Below the pieces are notes generated by a model, which was not told where the DNA came from, did not search any database, and worked only from the letters and a program-made list of their open reading frames with translations. 64,000 nt of DNA from Sphingomonas donggukensis (GTDB lineage Bacteria > Pseudomonadota > Alphaproteobacteria > Sphingomonadales > Sphingomonadaceae), in assembly GCF_023674425.1 (NCBI RefSeq), contig NZ_CP098401.1, positions 1,054,001 through 1,118,000 on the forward strand, in the 5' to 3' direction. This document shows, piece by piece, positions 48,784 through 57,434 of this stretch. Position 1 is the stretch's first letter, and the number at the start of each line of letters is the position of its first letter. The position numbers and the translations under genes are program-made.

Positions 48784-51186
48784 TCATTTCGCCGCGAGAA
48801 CGTCGCGCGCGGCCTCCGCAAGTTGCTGCACCGAAAAGGGTTTCGGCAGGAACGCGACATTGTCGATGTCGATCGAGCGGCGCAATTGCTCCTCGGCATA
48901 GCCCGACATGAACAGGATCGGCAGATTGGGAAACTGCTTGCGGACGTGGCGCACCATAGTCGGCCCGTCCATAAGCGGCATGACGACATCGGAGATCAGC
49001 AGGTCGGGCGCCGCCTGACCGCGCAGCAACTCGAGCGCCGCCTCGCCATTTTCGGCGGTCAGCACCGTATAGCCCTGTCGCACCAGCGCGCGTTCGGCGA
49101 CGGCGCGGACCATGTCCTCGTCTTCGACCAGCAGGATCGTGCCGGTGCCCCAGGTTTCGCCGGCCTTCACCTTCGGCGCCGCAGCCGCCGGCGTCGCCGG
49201 AGCCGGCGCACCCGCGCTGGCGGCATGCACCGGCAGGTAGATGGTGAACGCCGCACCCGATCCGGGCAGGTTTTCGGCAAAGATATAGCCGCCCGACTGC
49301 TTGATGATGCCGTACACCGTCGACAGGCCGAGGCCGGTGCCCTTCCCCACTTCCTTGGTGGTGAAGAACGGCTCGAAGATCTTGGGCAGCACGTCGGCGG
49401 GGATGCCGGTGCCGGTGTCCGAAATCCTGAGCGCGGTATAGTCGCCGACGGGAAGGACATCCTCCTCCATCTTGCGCACTGCGCGCGCCGTCACCGCGCT
49501 CGTCTCGATCGTCACCGTGCCGCCGCCGTTGGGGCTGACCGCCAGCATCGCGTCGCGCGCGTTGACGGCCAGGTTGACGACGACCTGCTCCAGCTGGCCA
49601 GGATCGGCACGCACCGGCCCCAGCCCGCGCCCATGCTGGACGACCAGATGCACCGTCTCCCCCAGCAGCCGCTTGAGCAGGTTCGACACTTCCGAAATCA
49701 CGTCCGGCAGCTGCAGCACCTGCGGGCGCAGCGTCTGCTGGCGCGAGAAGGCGAGGAGCTGGCGGGTCAGCCCCGCCGCGCGGTTCGAATTGGTGCGGAT
49801 CTGGTGGATGTCGTCATAGTCGCTGTCGCCGGGCGTATGGCGCATCAGCATCAGGTCGCAGTGGCCGATGATCGCGGTCAGGATGTTGTTAAAGTCATGC
49901 GCGACGCCGCCGGCGAGCTGGCCCACCGCCTGCATCTTCGTCGCCTGCGCGACCTGCCGCTTCAGCTTACCCTCCTCGCTCGAATCCTTTAGGCTCATCA
50001 GCACCGCCGCGTCGCCGAGGCCACGTGCGCCGGTAAGGCTGACCTGCACCGGTTCCTCGGGCCGCTCGGCGAAGCGCACCGGCAGCTGCGTCGCATGCCC
50101 CGCGCCGGCACCGAAGCGCCGCACCGAATCGGCCAGCGCGCCCTTGTCCTCGCGCACCACCAGGTCGCCCGGGTACAGGGGCGGCGCGGCGGCATCGACG
50201 CCGGCGGCGCGGGTGAAGGCGTCGTTCATGTGCACGAACCGCCCGTCGCGATCGATGAGCGCCAGCGGCACCGGCAGCAACGCGATCAGCGATCGGACAT
50301 GGCTCGCCGCGCTCGATCCGATCGCGGGCAACGCCATCGCCGGCTCCTCGTCGAGCAGCGCGACCAGGATCGGCGCGTCGTCCCCATCGAGGAACGGTAC
50401 CTGCAACACGCGGAGCGACGTGCCCGACAGCCCCTCGCGCTCGAAATGGACCAGGCCGGCGCTATCGGTGACGAGGAAGCGCGCGAAGTCGCGACCCTCG
50501 ATCGCGCCGTCCTCCTGCCCCATCGCGCGGGCGCGGAACACGCGGTTGGCGGCGCGGATGCGCCCGTCGGGGGAGAGCAGCGCGGCCATGATCCCCGCGC
50601 TCCCAAGCCGGTCGCCGTCCGGCCCGGCGATCAGCGCCGTGGTGGTGGCGACCAGATCGCTGGCGTCGGTGGTCTCGAACTTCCACAGCAGCATGTCGTC
50701 GCCGACGCGGGTGATCGTCGCCTCGACGGCGTTGCCGCGCACGTCGATGTCGGTTCGGGCGTCGCCATCGCGCCACGCCTGACGCCCGGCGGCGCCCAGC
50801 CGGTCGCCCTGAACATCGTCCAGCCCCAAATTGGGCGGGGTCGGATAGCCGCGGAAGATCGCCTGGTAGCGATCGTTGGCGCAGACCAGTCGCCCCGCGC
50901 GATCGGTCAGCGCGATGGCGTCGGGCGACGCGCTGGCGATGGCGTGCGCGACGGTCCAGTCGGGCTCGGTGGCCGCCACCTGTGCCGCGGGCAGCAACAG
51001 CCGCACCGCGACGACGGCGCCGATGACGATCACCGCCGCCGCCCCGAACCCGGCGGCCAGTATCCAGTCGCCGACCGCCCACAGGATCAGCCCCCCCGCG
51101 GCGACCGCGCAGGCCGCCGACAGGGCAAGGATCAAGCGGGCGACAGACCCCCGCGTGGCAACGTCAGAAAGGGCGAGAGCGGCCAT
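48784..51186 (-). CDS. cckA: Hybrid histidine kinase CckA (cell-cycle regulator)
   Basis: 800 residues. Two N-terminal membrane helices (about 14-60), three PAS-like regions (about 75-140, 195-245, 298-345), the H-box GGVAHDFNNILTAIIGHCDL with His430, an ATPase domain (NLAVNARDAML, DTGTGIP, GTGLGLSTVYGI) and a C-terminal receiver with Asp733 (LLISDVVMPLMDG). This matches alphaproteobacterial CckA, which drives phosphate through ChpT to CtrA and CpdR; chpT, ctrA and cpdR are not in this window. ATG 51186 follows two in-frame GTG codons that are alternatives. Confidence 0.93.
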   Translation of the reverse strand: MAALALSDVATRGSVARLILALSAACAVAAGGLILWAVGDWILAAGFGAAAVIVIGAVVAVRLLLPAAQVAATEPDWTVAHAIASASPDAIALTDRAGRLVCANDRYQAIFRGYPTPPNLGLDDVQGDRLGAAGRQAWRDGDARTDIDVRGNAVEATITRVGDDMLLWKFETTDASDLVATTTALIAGPDGDRLGSAGIMAALLSPDGRIRAANRVFRARAMGQEDGAIEGRDFARFLVTDSAGLVHFEREGLSGTSLRVLQVPFLDGDDAPILVALLDEEPAMALPAIGSSAASHVRSLIALLPVPLALIDRDGRFVHMNDAFTRAAGVDAAAPPLYPGDLVVREDKGALADSVRRFGAGAGHATQLPVRFAERPEEPVQVSLTGARGLGDAAVLMSLKDSSEEGKLKRQVAQATKMQAVGQLAGGVAHDFNNILTAIIGHCDLMLMRHTPGDSDYDDIHQIRTNSNRAAGLTRQLLAFSRQQTLRPQVLQLPDVISEVSNLLKRLLGETVHLVVQHGRGLGPVRADPGQLEQVVVNLAVNARDAMLAVSPNGGGTVTIETSAVTARAVRKMEEDVLPVGDYTALRISDTGTGIPADVLPKIFEPFFTTKEVGKGTGLGLSTVYGIIKQSGGYIFAENLPGSGAAFTIYLPVHAASAGAPAPATPAAAAPKVKAGETWGTGTILLVEDEDMVRAVAERALVRQGYTVLTAENGEAALELLRGQAAPDLLISDVVMPLMDGPTMVRHVRKQFPNLPILFMSGYAEEQLRRSIDIDNVAFLPKPFSVQQLAEAARDVLAAK

Positions 51187-51235
51187 CACCACCGGCTTTG
51201 TGCCGCCCCCTCCCCAGCGTCAAGTGTCCGGCGCC

Positions 51236-53257
51236 TTACCAGATGCGGACGCGGCGATCGTCGGCCAGGTACAGCGTCTGCCCGGCCTTGGGCGCAAAGG
51301 CCGCGTACCAGGGATCGAGGTTGCGGACGACCCAGACCCGCTGCTGCGACGGGGAATGCGGATCGGTCAGCAATTGGTTGCGCAACGCCGCTTCGCGATA
51401 ATTGCGCCGCCACACCTGCGCCCAGCCGAGGTAGAACCGCTGGTCGCCGGTGAAGCCGTCGATGACCGGCGCGGGGCGCCCGTTCAGCGACATCCTATAG
51501 GCGTCGTAGGCGGCACTCAGGCCCGCCAGATCGGCGGTGTTCTCGCCGAGCGTCAGCCCGCCCTTCACGTGGAATCCGGGGATCGGCTCATAGGCGTCAT
51601 ACTGCGCCACCAGCGCGTCGGTGCGCTGCTTGAACGCGGCGACGTCGGCGGGCGTCCACCACTGGGTCAGCTTGCCGGTGATGTCGTATTTCGAACCCTG
51701 GTCGTCGAAATGATGGCTGATCTCGTGGCCGATGACCGCGCCGATGCCGCCGTAGTTGACCGCGGGATCGGCCTTCGGGTCGAAGAACGGCGGCTGCAGG
51801 ATCGCCGCGGGGAAAGTGATCGCGACCAGCGTCGGGTTCGCCTGCGCGTTCACGGTCATCGGGGTCATGCCCCATTCCCAGCGATAGACCGGCTTGCCGA
51901 GCTTCCCGACGTTATAGTCGTGCCGCCACTGCGCGGCGCGTACCTCATTGCCGAAGGCGTCGCCGGCGCGGATCGTCAGCGCCGAATAATCGCGCCACTT
52001 GTCCGGATAGCCGATCCGCGGCGTGAAGGCATCGAGCTTGGCGACGGCCTTCGTCCGCGTTTCGGGCGTCATCCAGTCGAGCTTGGCGACGCGCGCCTTC
52101 ATCGCCAGGATGACGTTCTTCACCAGCGCATCCGCCGCCGCCTTCGTCTCGGGCGGGAAATATTTGGCGACGTAGAGCTGGCCGAGATCGTCGGTGAGCG
52201 CACCCTGCGTGAAGCCGACCGCGCGCTTCCACCGCTCCTGCTGCTGCGGCGTGCCGGAGATGGTGGTGCCGAAGAATGCGAAGCGCTCGGCGTCGAACGA
52301 CTTGGGCAGCACCGATGCATAGCCGTCGAGCGACCGGATCAGCAGTTGGTCGCGCAACACGCCGATCGGCGCCGCGCCGATCAGGCGAGCGATGCCGGTG
52401 ACCGCGCTCGGCTGGCCGACGATCACCGTCTCGCTCGGCATCTTCGCGGCGGTCAGATAGGTGGCGAAGTCGAAGCCCGGCGCCGATCGCGCCAGGTCGG
52501 CGACCGTCATCTTGTTGTACCGCTTGTCGGCGTCGCGGCTCTGGATGCGCGTCCAGTGGACCTTGGCGATCTCGGTCTCGAAATCGACGATCGCCTTTGC
52601 GCGCGCGGCGGCATTCGGTTCGCCCGCCAGCGTGAACATCCGCGCGATGTGCGTCTGGTACGCGGCCTTCACCGCCGCGAGCTTCGGATCGGCGCTCAGG
52701 TAATAGTCGCGATCGGGCATGCCGAGCCCACCCTGGCTGACACTGACGGTGTAGGTGTTCGGATCCTTGGCGTCCGCGCCCACGCCCGCACCGAACGGCA
52801 CCGACACGCCGTTGCGGTCGGCTTCGGCCAGCAGGGTTGCGTAGCCGGCCTTGTCGACCGCCTTCACCTTCGTCAGCCACGGCTTGACCGGGGCCAGGCC
52901 CTTCGCCTCGATCGTGACGGTGTCGAGATAGGCGGCATAGGCCATGCCGATCTTCGAATTCGGCTTTGCCCGCTCGGCCTCGATCAGTCCGCGCGTCTGC
53001 AGCTCGGACTGGTCGGACAGGACGTTGAACATGCCGTAACTCGCCTTGTCGGCGGGAATCGGCGTGCGTTCCAGCCAACTGCCGTTAGCGAAGTCGTTGA
53101 AGTCGTCGCCCGGCTGGGCGGTCTTGTCCATGCCGGTCTCGTCGAAGCCGAAGCTGCCGTATTGCGGCTTGCCGGGCGCCCCGGACTGGGCGGAAATGCC
53201 GGTCGCGGCAAGCGCGACGACGGCGGCGGAAACTAGCGCGATGCTGCGGAAACGCAT
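51236..53257 (-). CDS. M13-family zinc metallopeptidase (copy 1)
   Basis: 673-residue secreted neprilysin/PepO-type endopeptidase. Signal peptide MRFRSIALVSAAVVALAATG, then the M13 catalytic motifs VIGHEISHHFDDQG (HExxH) and GENTADLAGL (third zinc ligand Glu), with the NAQANPTLVAITFPAAILQPP substrate-binding stretch. ATG 53257. It lies 13 bases downstream of a homologous gene on the same strand. Confidence 0.93.
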   Translation of the reverse strand: MRFRSIALVSAAVVALAATGISAQSGAPGKPQYGSFGFDETGMDKTAQPGDDFNDFANGSWLERTPIPADKASYGMFNVLSDQSELQTRGLIEAERAKPNSKIGMAYAAYLDTVTIEAKGLAPVKPWLTKVKAVDKAGYATLLAEADRNGVSVPFGAGVGADAKDPNTYTVSVSQGGLGMPDRDYYLSADPKLAAVKAAYQTHIARMFTLAGEPNAAARAKAIVDFETEIAKVHWTRIQSRDADKRYNKMTVADLARSAPGFDFATYLTAAKMPSETVIVGQPSAVTGIARLIGAAPIGVLRDQLLIRSLDGYASVLPKSFDAERFAFFGTTISGTPQQQERWKRAVGFTQGALTDDLGQLYVAKYFPPETKAAADALVKNVILAMKARVAKLDWMTPETRTKAVAKLDAFTPRIGYPDKWRDYSALTIRAGDAFGNEVRAAQWRHDYNVGKLGKPVYRWEWGMTPMTVNAQANPTLVAITFPAAILQPPFFDPKADPAVNYGGIGAVIGHEISHHFDDQGSKYDITGKLTQWWTPADVAAFKQRTDALVAQYDAYEPIPGFHVKGGLTLGENTADLAGLSAAYDAYRMSLNGRPAPVIDGFTGDQRFYLGWAQVWRRNYREAALRNQLLTDPHSPSQQRVWVVRNLDPWYAAFAPKAGQTLYLADDRRVRIW

Positions 53258-53270
53258 GTCGGTCACGTCC

Positions 53271-55319
53271 TTACCAGATACGGATACGGTCGGCGGGGGC
53301 AAGGTACATCGCCTCGCCGGGCTTGGGCGCGAACGCCGAGTAGAACGGGTCGAGGTTGCGCACCGTCGCGACGCGCTCCTGCCCCGGCGAATGCGGATCG
53401 CTCAGCAACTGCTGGCGCAGCGCCGGCTCGCGATACTTGGTCCGCCACACCTGCGCCCAGCCGAGGTAGAAGCGCTGGTCGCCGGTCAGCCCGCCGATGA
53501 CCGGGGCAGGCTTGCCGTTCAGCGACTTCCTGTAAGCCTCGTACGCGACGGTCAGCCCGGCGAGGTCGGCGATGTTTTCGCCCAGCGTCAGGCCGCCCTG
53601 CACATGCTGGCCGGGCAGCGGCTCATAGGCGTCGTACTGCGCGACCAGCTTGTCGGTGAAAGTCTTGAACCGCTCCACGTCCTGCGGCGTCCACCATTCG
53701 GCGAGCTTCCCGCTGGGGTCGAACTTGCGGCCCTGGTCGTCGAAATGATGACTCAGTTCATGGCCGATCACCGCGCCGATCCCGCCGTAGTTGATCGCGG
53801 CATCGGCCTTCGGATCGAAGAACGGCGCCTGCAGGATCGCGGCGGGGAACACGATCTCGTTCATCGGCGGGTTGGCATAGGCGTTGATCGTCATCGGAGT
53901 CATGAACCATTCCGACCGGTCGATCGGCTGGCCGAGTTTTGCGACGCCGCGGCGGAATTCGAACTGGCTGGCGCGGGCGACGTTGCCGACTAGATCGTCG
54001 CGCTTGATCGCCAGCGTCGAGTAATCGCGCCACTTGGTCGGGTAGCCGATCTTCGGCGTGAACGCAGCGAGCTTCGCCAGCGCCTTCTCCTTCGTCTCGG
54101 GCGCCATCCACTCGAGATTGCGGAGCCGGTCGCCCATCGCCGCACGGACGTTGGTGACCAGCGCATCGATCGCCGCTTTCGATGCCGGCGGGAAATAGCG
54201 CGCGACATAGACTTTGCCGACCTCCTCGCCGATGCCCGCACCGACCAGCGACACCGCCCGCTTCCAGCGGACCTGCTGCTGAGGAGTGCCGGACAGCACG
54301 GTGCCGGTGAAGGCGAAATCGGCGTCGTCGAACGCCTTGGGGAGATACGACGCGTACGTCTTCAGCACCCTCAGCGTGTAGTAATCCTTGAGGACCGGCA
54401 GCGGTGCGTCAGCGAAGGTCTTGGCCTCACCGATAACCGCCTCGGGCTGGCGGACGATATACGCCGGCTGCTTGGGCATCCCCATCGCCTCGAACCACGT
54501 CGCCCACGGATAGCCCGGCGCCTTCGCTTCGAGATCGGCGTAGGTCCATTTGTTGTAGGTCTTGTCGGCGTCGCGGCTCTGGATACGTGTCCAATGCGAC
54601 GTCGCGAGGCCCTTCTCCAGCTCGAACACCGCATTGGCACGCGCCGCGGCATTCGGCTCGCCCGCCAGCGTCAGTAGCTGGGTGAGGTAGGCAACGTAGG
54701 CGGTGCGGATGCCCGCCAGCTTCGCATCGTCCTTCAGATAATAGTCGCGGTCGGGCAGCGAGAGGCCCGACTGGCCGATCAGGACGATGTAATTTTCGGG
54801 CGCCTTGCTGTCCTGCGCGACGCCTGCGCCGATCATGCCGCCCGCCGCCATCGTCTGGAGCTTGCCGGCCTCGCGGATCAGCGCGGTCTTGTCGGGCGCG
54901 GCGGCGATCGCGGCCAGCCACGGCTTGACCGGGGCGATGCCCTTCGCGGCGATGCCCGCCTCGTCCATGAAACTCGTGTAGAAATCGCCGATCTTGCTGC
55001 CCGGCGTGCGCGCCGCATCGGTCAGGATCGCGCGGGTCTGCTCCAGCGACAGATCCTGCAGGCGGTGGAACATGCCGTAGGACGCGCGATCCTCCGGAAT
55101 GGTAGTCGTCTTGTCCCAATTGCCGTTGGCATAATCGTAGAAATCGGCGCCGGGCTTCGCCGTCGTGTCCATCCCCGCGGTGTCGAACCCGTAGGTGCCG
55201 ATCGCCGGGCCCTTCGCCTTCGCTGGTGCGGCGGCGGGTTTCGGTGCCGTCTGGGCGACGGCGACGCCGGCCAGCACGCTGCCGGCGGACAACAGGGTAA
55301 CGAGGTGCGAGAACCGCAT
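53271..55319 (-). CDS. M13-family zinc metallopeptidase (copy 2)
   Basis: 682 residues, collinear with its neighbour throughout: signal peptide MRFSHLVTLLSAGSVLAGVAVAQ, a short Ala/Pro/Lys linker, VIGHELSHHFDDQG and GENIADLAGL. The two copies share long identical stretches (RIQSRDADK.YNK, TGDQRFYLGWAQVWR) but differ in the N-terminal half, so the duplication is old. Both probably act on periplasmic peptides. First gene of the pair, preceded by a hairpin. Confidence 0.93.
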   Translation of the reverse strand: MRFSHLVTLLSAGSVLAGVAVAQTAPKPAAAPAKAKGPAIGTYGFDTAGMDTTAKPGADFYDYANGNWDKTTTIPEDRASYGMFHRLQDLSLEQTRAILTDAARTPGSKIGDFYTSFMDEAGIAAKGIAPVKPWLAAIAAAPDKTALIREAGKLQTMAAGGMIGAGVAQDSKAPENYIVLIGQSGLSLPDRDYYLKDDAKLAGIRTAYVAYLTQLLTLAGEPNAAARANAVFELEKGLATSHWTRIQSRDADKTYNKWTYADLEAKAPGYPWATWFEAMGMPKQPAYIVRQPEAVIGEAKTFADAPLPVLKDYYTLRVLKTYASYLPKAFDDADFAFTGTVLSGTPQQQVRWKRAVSLVGAGIGEEVGKVYVARYFPPASKAAIDALVTNVRAAMGDRLRNLEWMAPETKEKALAKLAAFTPKIGYPTKWRDYSTLAIKRDDLVGNVARASQFEFRRGVAKLGQPIDRSEWFMTPMTINAYANPPMNEIVFPAAILQAPFFDPKADAAINYGGIGAVIGHELSHHFDDQGRKFDPSGKLAEWWTPQDVERFKTFTDKLVAQYDAYEPLPGQHVQGGLTLGENIADLAGLTVAYEAYRKSLNGKPAPVIGGLTGDQRFYLGWAQVWRTKYREPALRQQLLSDPHSPGQERVATVRNLDPFYSAFAPKPGEAMYLAPADRIRIW

Positions 55320-55343
55320 TGGGACGAGCCTTTCCTGGGAAGT

Positions 55344-55364
55344 CGGGCGGTGGAACCCCGCCCG
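55344..55364. terminator. Hairpin between DUF2062 and M13 genes
   Basis: CGGGCGG (55344-55350) and CCGCCCG (55358-55364) form a perfect 7-bp stem around a 7-base loop in the 100-base spacer. No T-run. It may terminate the smpB-DUF2062 transcript or lie in the M13 leader. Confidence 0.4.
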
Positions 55365-55419
55365 TTCGAGTTGCGGCGAACTCTAACCCCCGTGAAAGGC
55401 GCGTCAAATCTTCAGCCGC

Positions 55420-55977
55420 TCAGGTGCCCTTCCCATGTCGCGAACGCCACTTTCGTGCAATCCACATCCGCCAGCCGAAGACGCTGAGGCCATAGCCCGC
55501 GATCGCGCCGATCAGCGTCACGACGAGCAGCCCGACGATCAGCGCCGGTCCCGCCTCGGCGAAAAACCACTGCAGCCAGCCGATGTTGGCGTCGACCTGG
55601 TCGCGGATCGGCGATCCCGGCACGATCGTGTCGAGCCGCAAGACCTTGCGCCCCACCCAATATGCGCCGGCCCACAGGAACGGCGTGGTGAAGGGATTGG
55701 TGATGAATGTCGTCAGCGCGGCGGCGGGGATGTTGGCGCGCAAGGGCAGCGCCAACACCGCCGACGCCGGAATCTGACCCATCGGAATCAGGATGCCGGT
55801 GACGACGCCGAGCGCCACGCCGCGCGGCACGCTGCGCCGGGTGAAGCGCCACAATTCGGGCGCCAGCACGCGGTGCGCGACAGGGCGCAGGATGCGGCTC
55901 TGCTCCATGCTTTCGCGCGTCGGAAAATTGCGCTGCGCCCAGGCGCGCATGCGGCCCCACAAGGTCACGTCAGCCAC
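55420..55977 (-). CDS. DUF2062-family membrane protein
   Basis: 185 residues. A soluble N-terminus, then three membrane helices ([59 protein letters not shown]) with the DUF2062 motif ITNPFTTPF. Function unknown; often linked to polysaccharide genes elsewhere. GTG 55977 overlaps the smpB 3' end by 8 bases; a GTG at 55965 is possible. Confidence 0.85.
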   Translation of the reverse strand: MADVTLWGRMRAWAQRNFPTRESMEQSRILRPVAHRVLAPELWRFTRRSVPRGVALGVVTGILIPMGQIPASAVLALPLRANIPAAALTTFITNPFTTPFLWAGAYWVGRKVLRLDTIVPGSPIRDQVDANIGWLQWFFAEAGPALIVGLLVVTLIGAIAGYGLSVFGWRMWIARKWRSRHGKGT

Positions 55978-56452
55978 GGTCGCGGAGCAACCGTCCCTGT
56001 TCGCGCTTCCAGTCGCGCTCCTTGATCGTATCGCGCTTGTCATGCGCCTTTTTGCCCTTGGCGAGCGCGAGTTCGACCTTCGCCCGCCCCTTCGAATTGA
56101 AATACACCGACAGCGGAACCAGGGTCATCCCCTCGCGCGCTACCGCCCCGTGCATCTTGTGTATCTCACGCTCATGAAGGAGCAATTTACGCGGGCGCTT
56201 CGGCTCGTGGTTGAACCGGTTGCCGTGGCTGAATTCGGGGATGTTGGCGTTGACCAGGAACACCTGCTCGTTCTTCACCTCGGCATAGGCCTCGGCAATC
56301 GACCCCTCGCCGAAGCGCAGGCTCTTCACCTCGGTTCCGGTCAGCGCGATGCCGGCCTCGAACACCTGCTCGATGAAATATTCGAATTTCGCGCGCCGAT
56401 TCTCGGCCACGATCTTGGTCTTTTCGAACTGGATGGGTTTGGGACGCGACAT
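55970..56452 (-). CDS. smpB: SsrA-binding protein SmpB
   Basis: 160-residue tmRNA partner for rescue of stalled ribosomes. Core beta-barrel ([30 protein letters not shown]), [21 protein letters not shown], and the basic C-terminal tail [20 protein letters not shown] 56452 after a short spacer from dapA; dapA-smpB is a common alphaproteobacterial pair. The ssrA gene itself is not in the window. Confidence 0.97.
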   Translation of the reverse strand: MSRPKPIQFEKTKIVAENRRAKFEYFIEQVFEAGIALTGTEVKSLRFGEGSIAEAYAEVKNEQVFLVNANIPEFSHGNRFNHEPKRPRKLLLHEREIHKMHGAVAREGMTLVPLSVYFNSKGRAKVELALAKGKKAHDKRDTIKERDWKREQGRLLRDRG

Positions 56453-56495
56453 GGCCCGGCGATGTAGGGGGCCGGGGGCGATAAGGGAAGCGGCC

Positions 56496-57374
56496 CTAGA
56501 CCAGCCCGGCGTGGGCCAGCGCCGCATCGACCGCGGCGCGCGCGGCGGCGGACGGCGGCGTCATCGGCAGGCGCAGCTCCGCTCCGATCTCGGGCCGCAC
56601 CCGATTTAGCGCGTACTTTACCGGCCCCGGCGACGCATCGGTAAACATCGCGGTGTGAAGCGGATAGAGCCGGTCGTTGAGCGCCAGCGCCGCCGCATAG
56701 TCGCCGCTAAGCGTCGCCGCCTGAAACTCCGCGCACAACCGCGGCGCGACGTTCGCGGTCACCGAGATGCATCCCACCCCACCCATCGCGTTGAAGGCCA
56801 GCGCCATGTCGTCGTTGCCGGACAGCTGGGCGAAGTCCGCCCCTGCCCCTTCACGGTGCGCGGATACGCGGGGCAGGTCGCCGCTGGCATCCTTGATCGC
56901 GACGACCGTGGAAATGGCGTTGGCCAGGCGCACCACCGTCGCCGGCTGGATGTCGGTCACAGTGCGACCGGGCACATTGTACAGGACGATCGGCAGGTCA
57001 CAGGCGGCGGCGACGGATTCGAAATGGGCAAAGATGCCGTCCTGGTTCGGGCGATTGTAATACGGCGGCACCATCAGCGCGGCATCGGCGCCCGCATCCT
57101 TTGCCGCCCGGATGTTCTGGATCGCGACCTGCGTATCGTTCGATCCCGCCCCGGCGATCACCTTCACGCGTCCTCGCGCCTGATCGACGCAGGTTCGAAC
57201 GACGTGGAAATGCTCGTCGAAGGTCAAGGTCGCGCTTTCACCCGTGGTGCCGCACGGAACAAGGGCAGACGAGCCCTCGGCAATCTGCCATTCAACTAGA
57301 GTGCGGTATGCATCCTCGTCGAAGGTGCCGTTACGGAACGGCGTGACGAGCGCCGGGATCGAGCCGGTAAACAT
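56496..57374 (-). CDS. dapA: 4-hydroxy-tetrahydrodipicolinate synthase
   Basis: 292-residue class I aldolase condensing pyruvate with aspartate semialdehyde in lysine/DAP synthesis. Schiff-base Lys in VAIKDASGD, Tyr in VLYNVPGRT, and GTTGESATL for the aldehyde site. ATG 57374. It is divergent from the transglycosylase gene (61-base gap) and is followed by smpB after 43 bases. DAP links it functionally to the cell-wall genes of the window. Confidence 0.97.
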   Translation of the reverse strand: MFTGSIPALVTPFRNGTFDEDAYRTLVEWQIAEGSSALVPCGTTGESATLTFDEHFHVVRTCVDQARGRVKVIAGAGSNDTQVAIQNIRAAKDAGADAALMVPPYYNRPNQDGIFAHFESVAAACDLPIVLYNVPGRTVTDIQPATVVRLANAISTVVAIKDASGDLPRVSAHREGAGADFAQLSGNDDMALAFNAMGGVGCISVTANVAPRLCAEFQAATLSGDYAAALALNDRLYPLHTAMFTDASPGPVKYALNRVRPEIGAELRLPMTPPSAAARAAVDAALAHAGLV

Positions 57375-57434
57375 GCGACGAGCAGCCTTGTGGGAGCGAT
57401 TTGACGAGTGGCGGATAGGTCCAGAGAGCGTATC

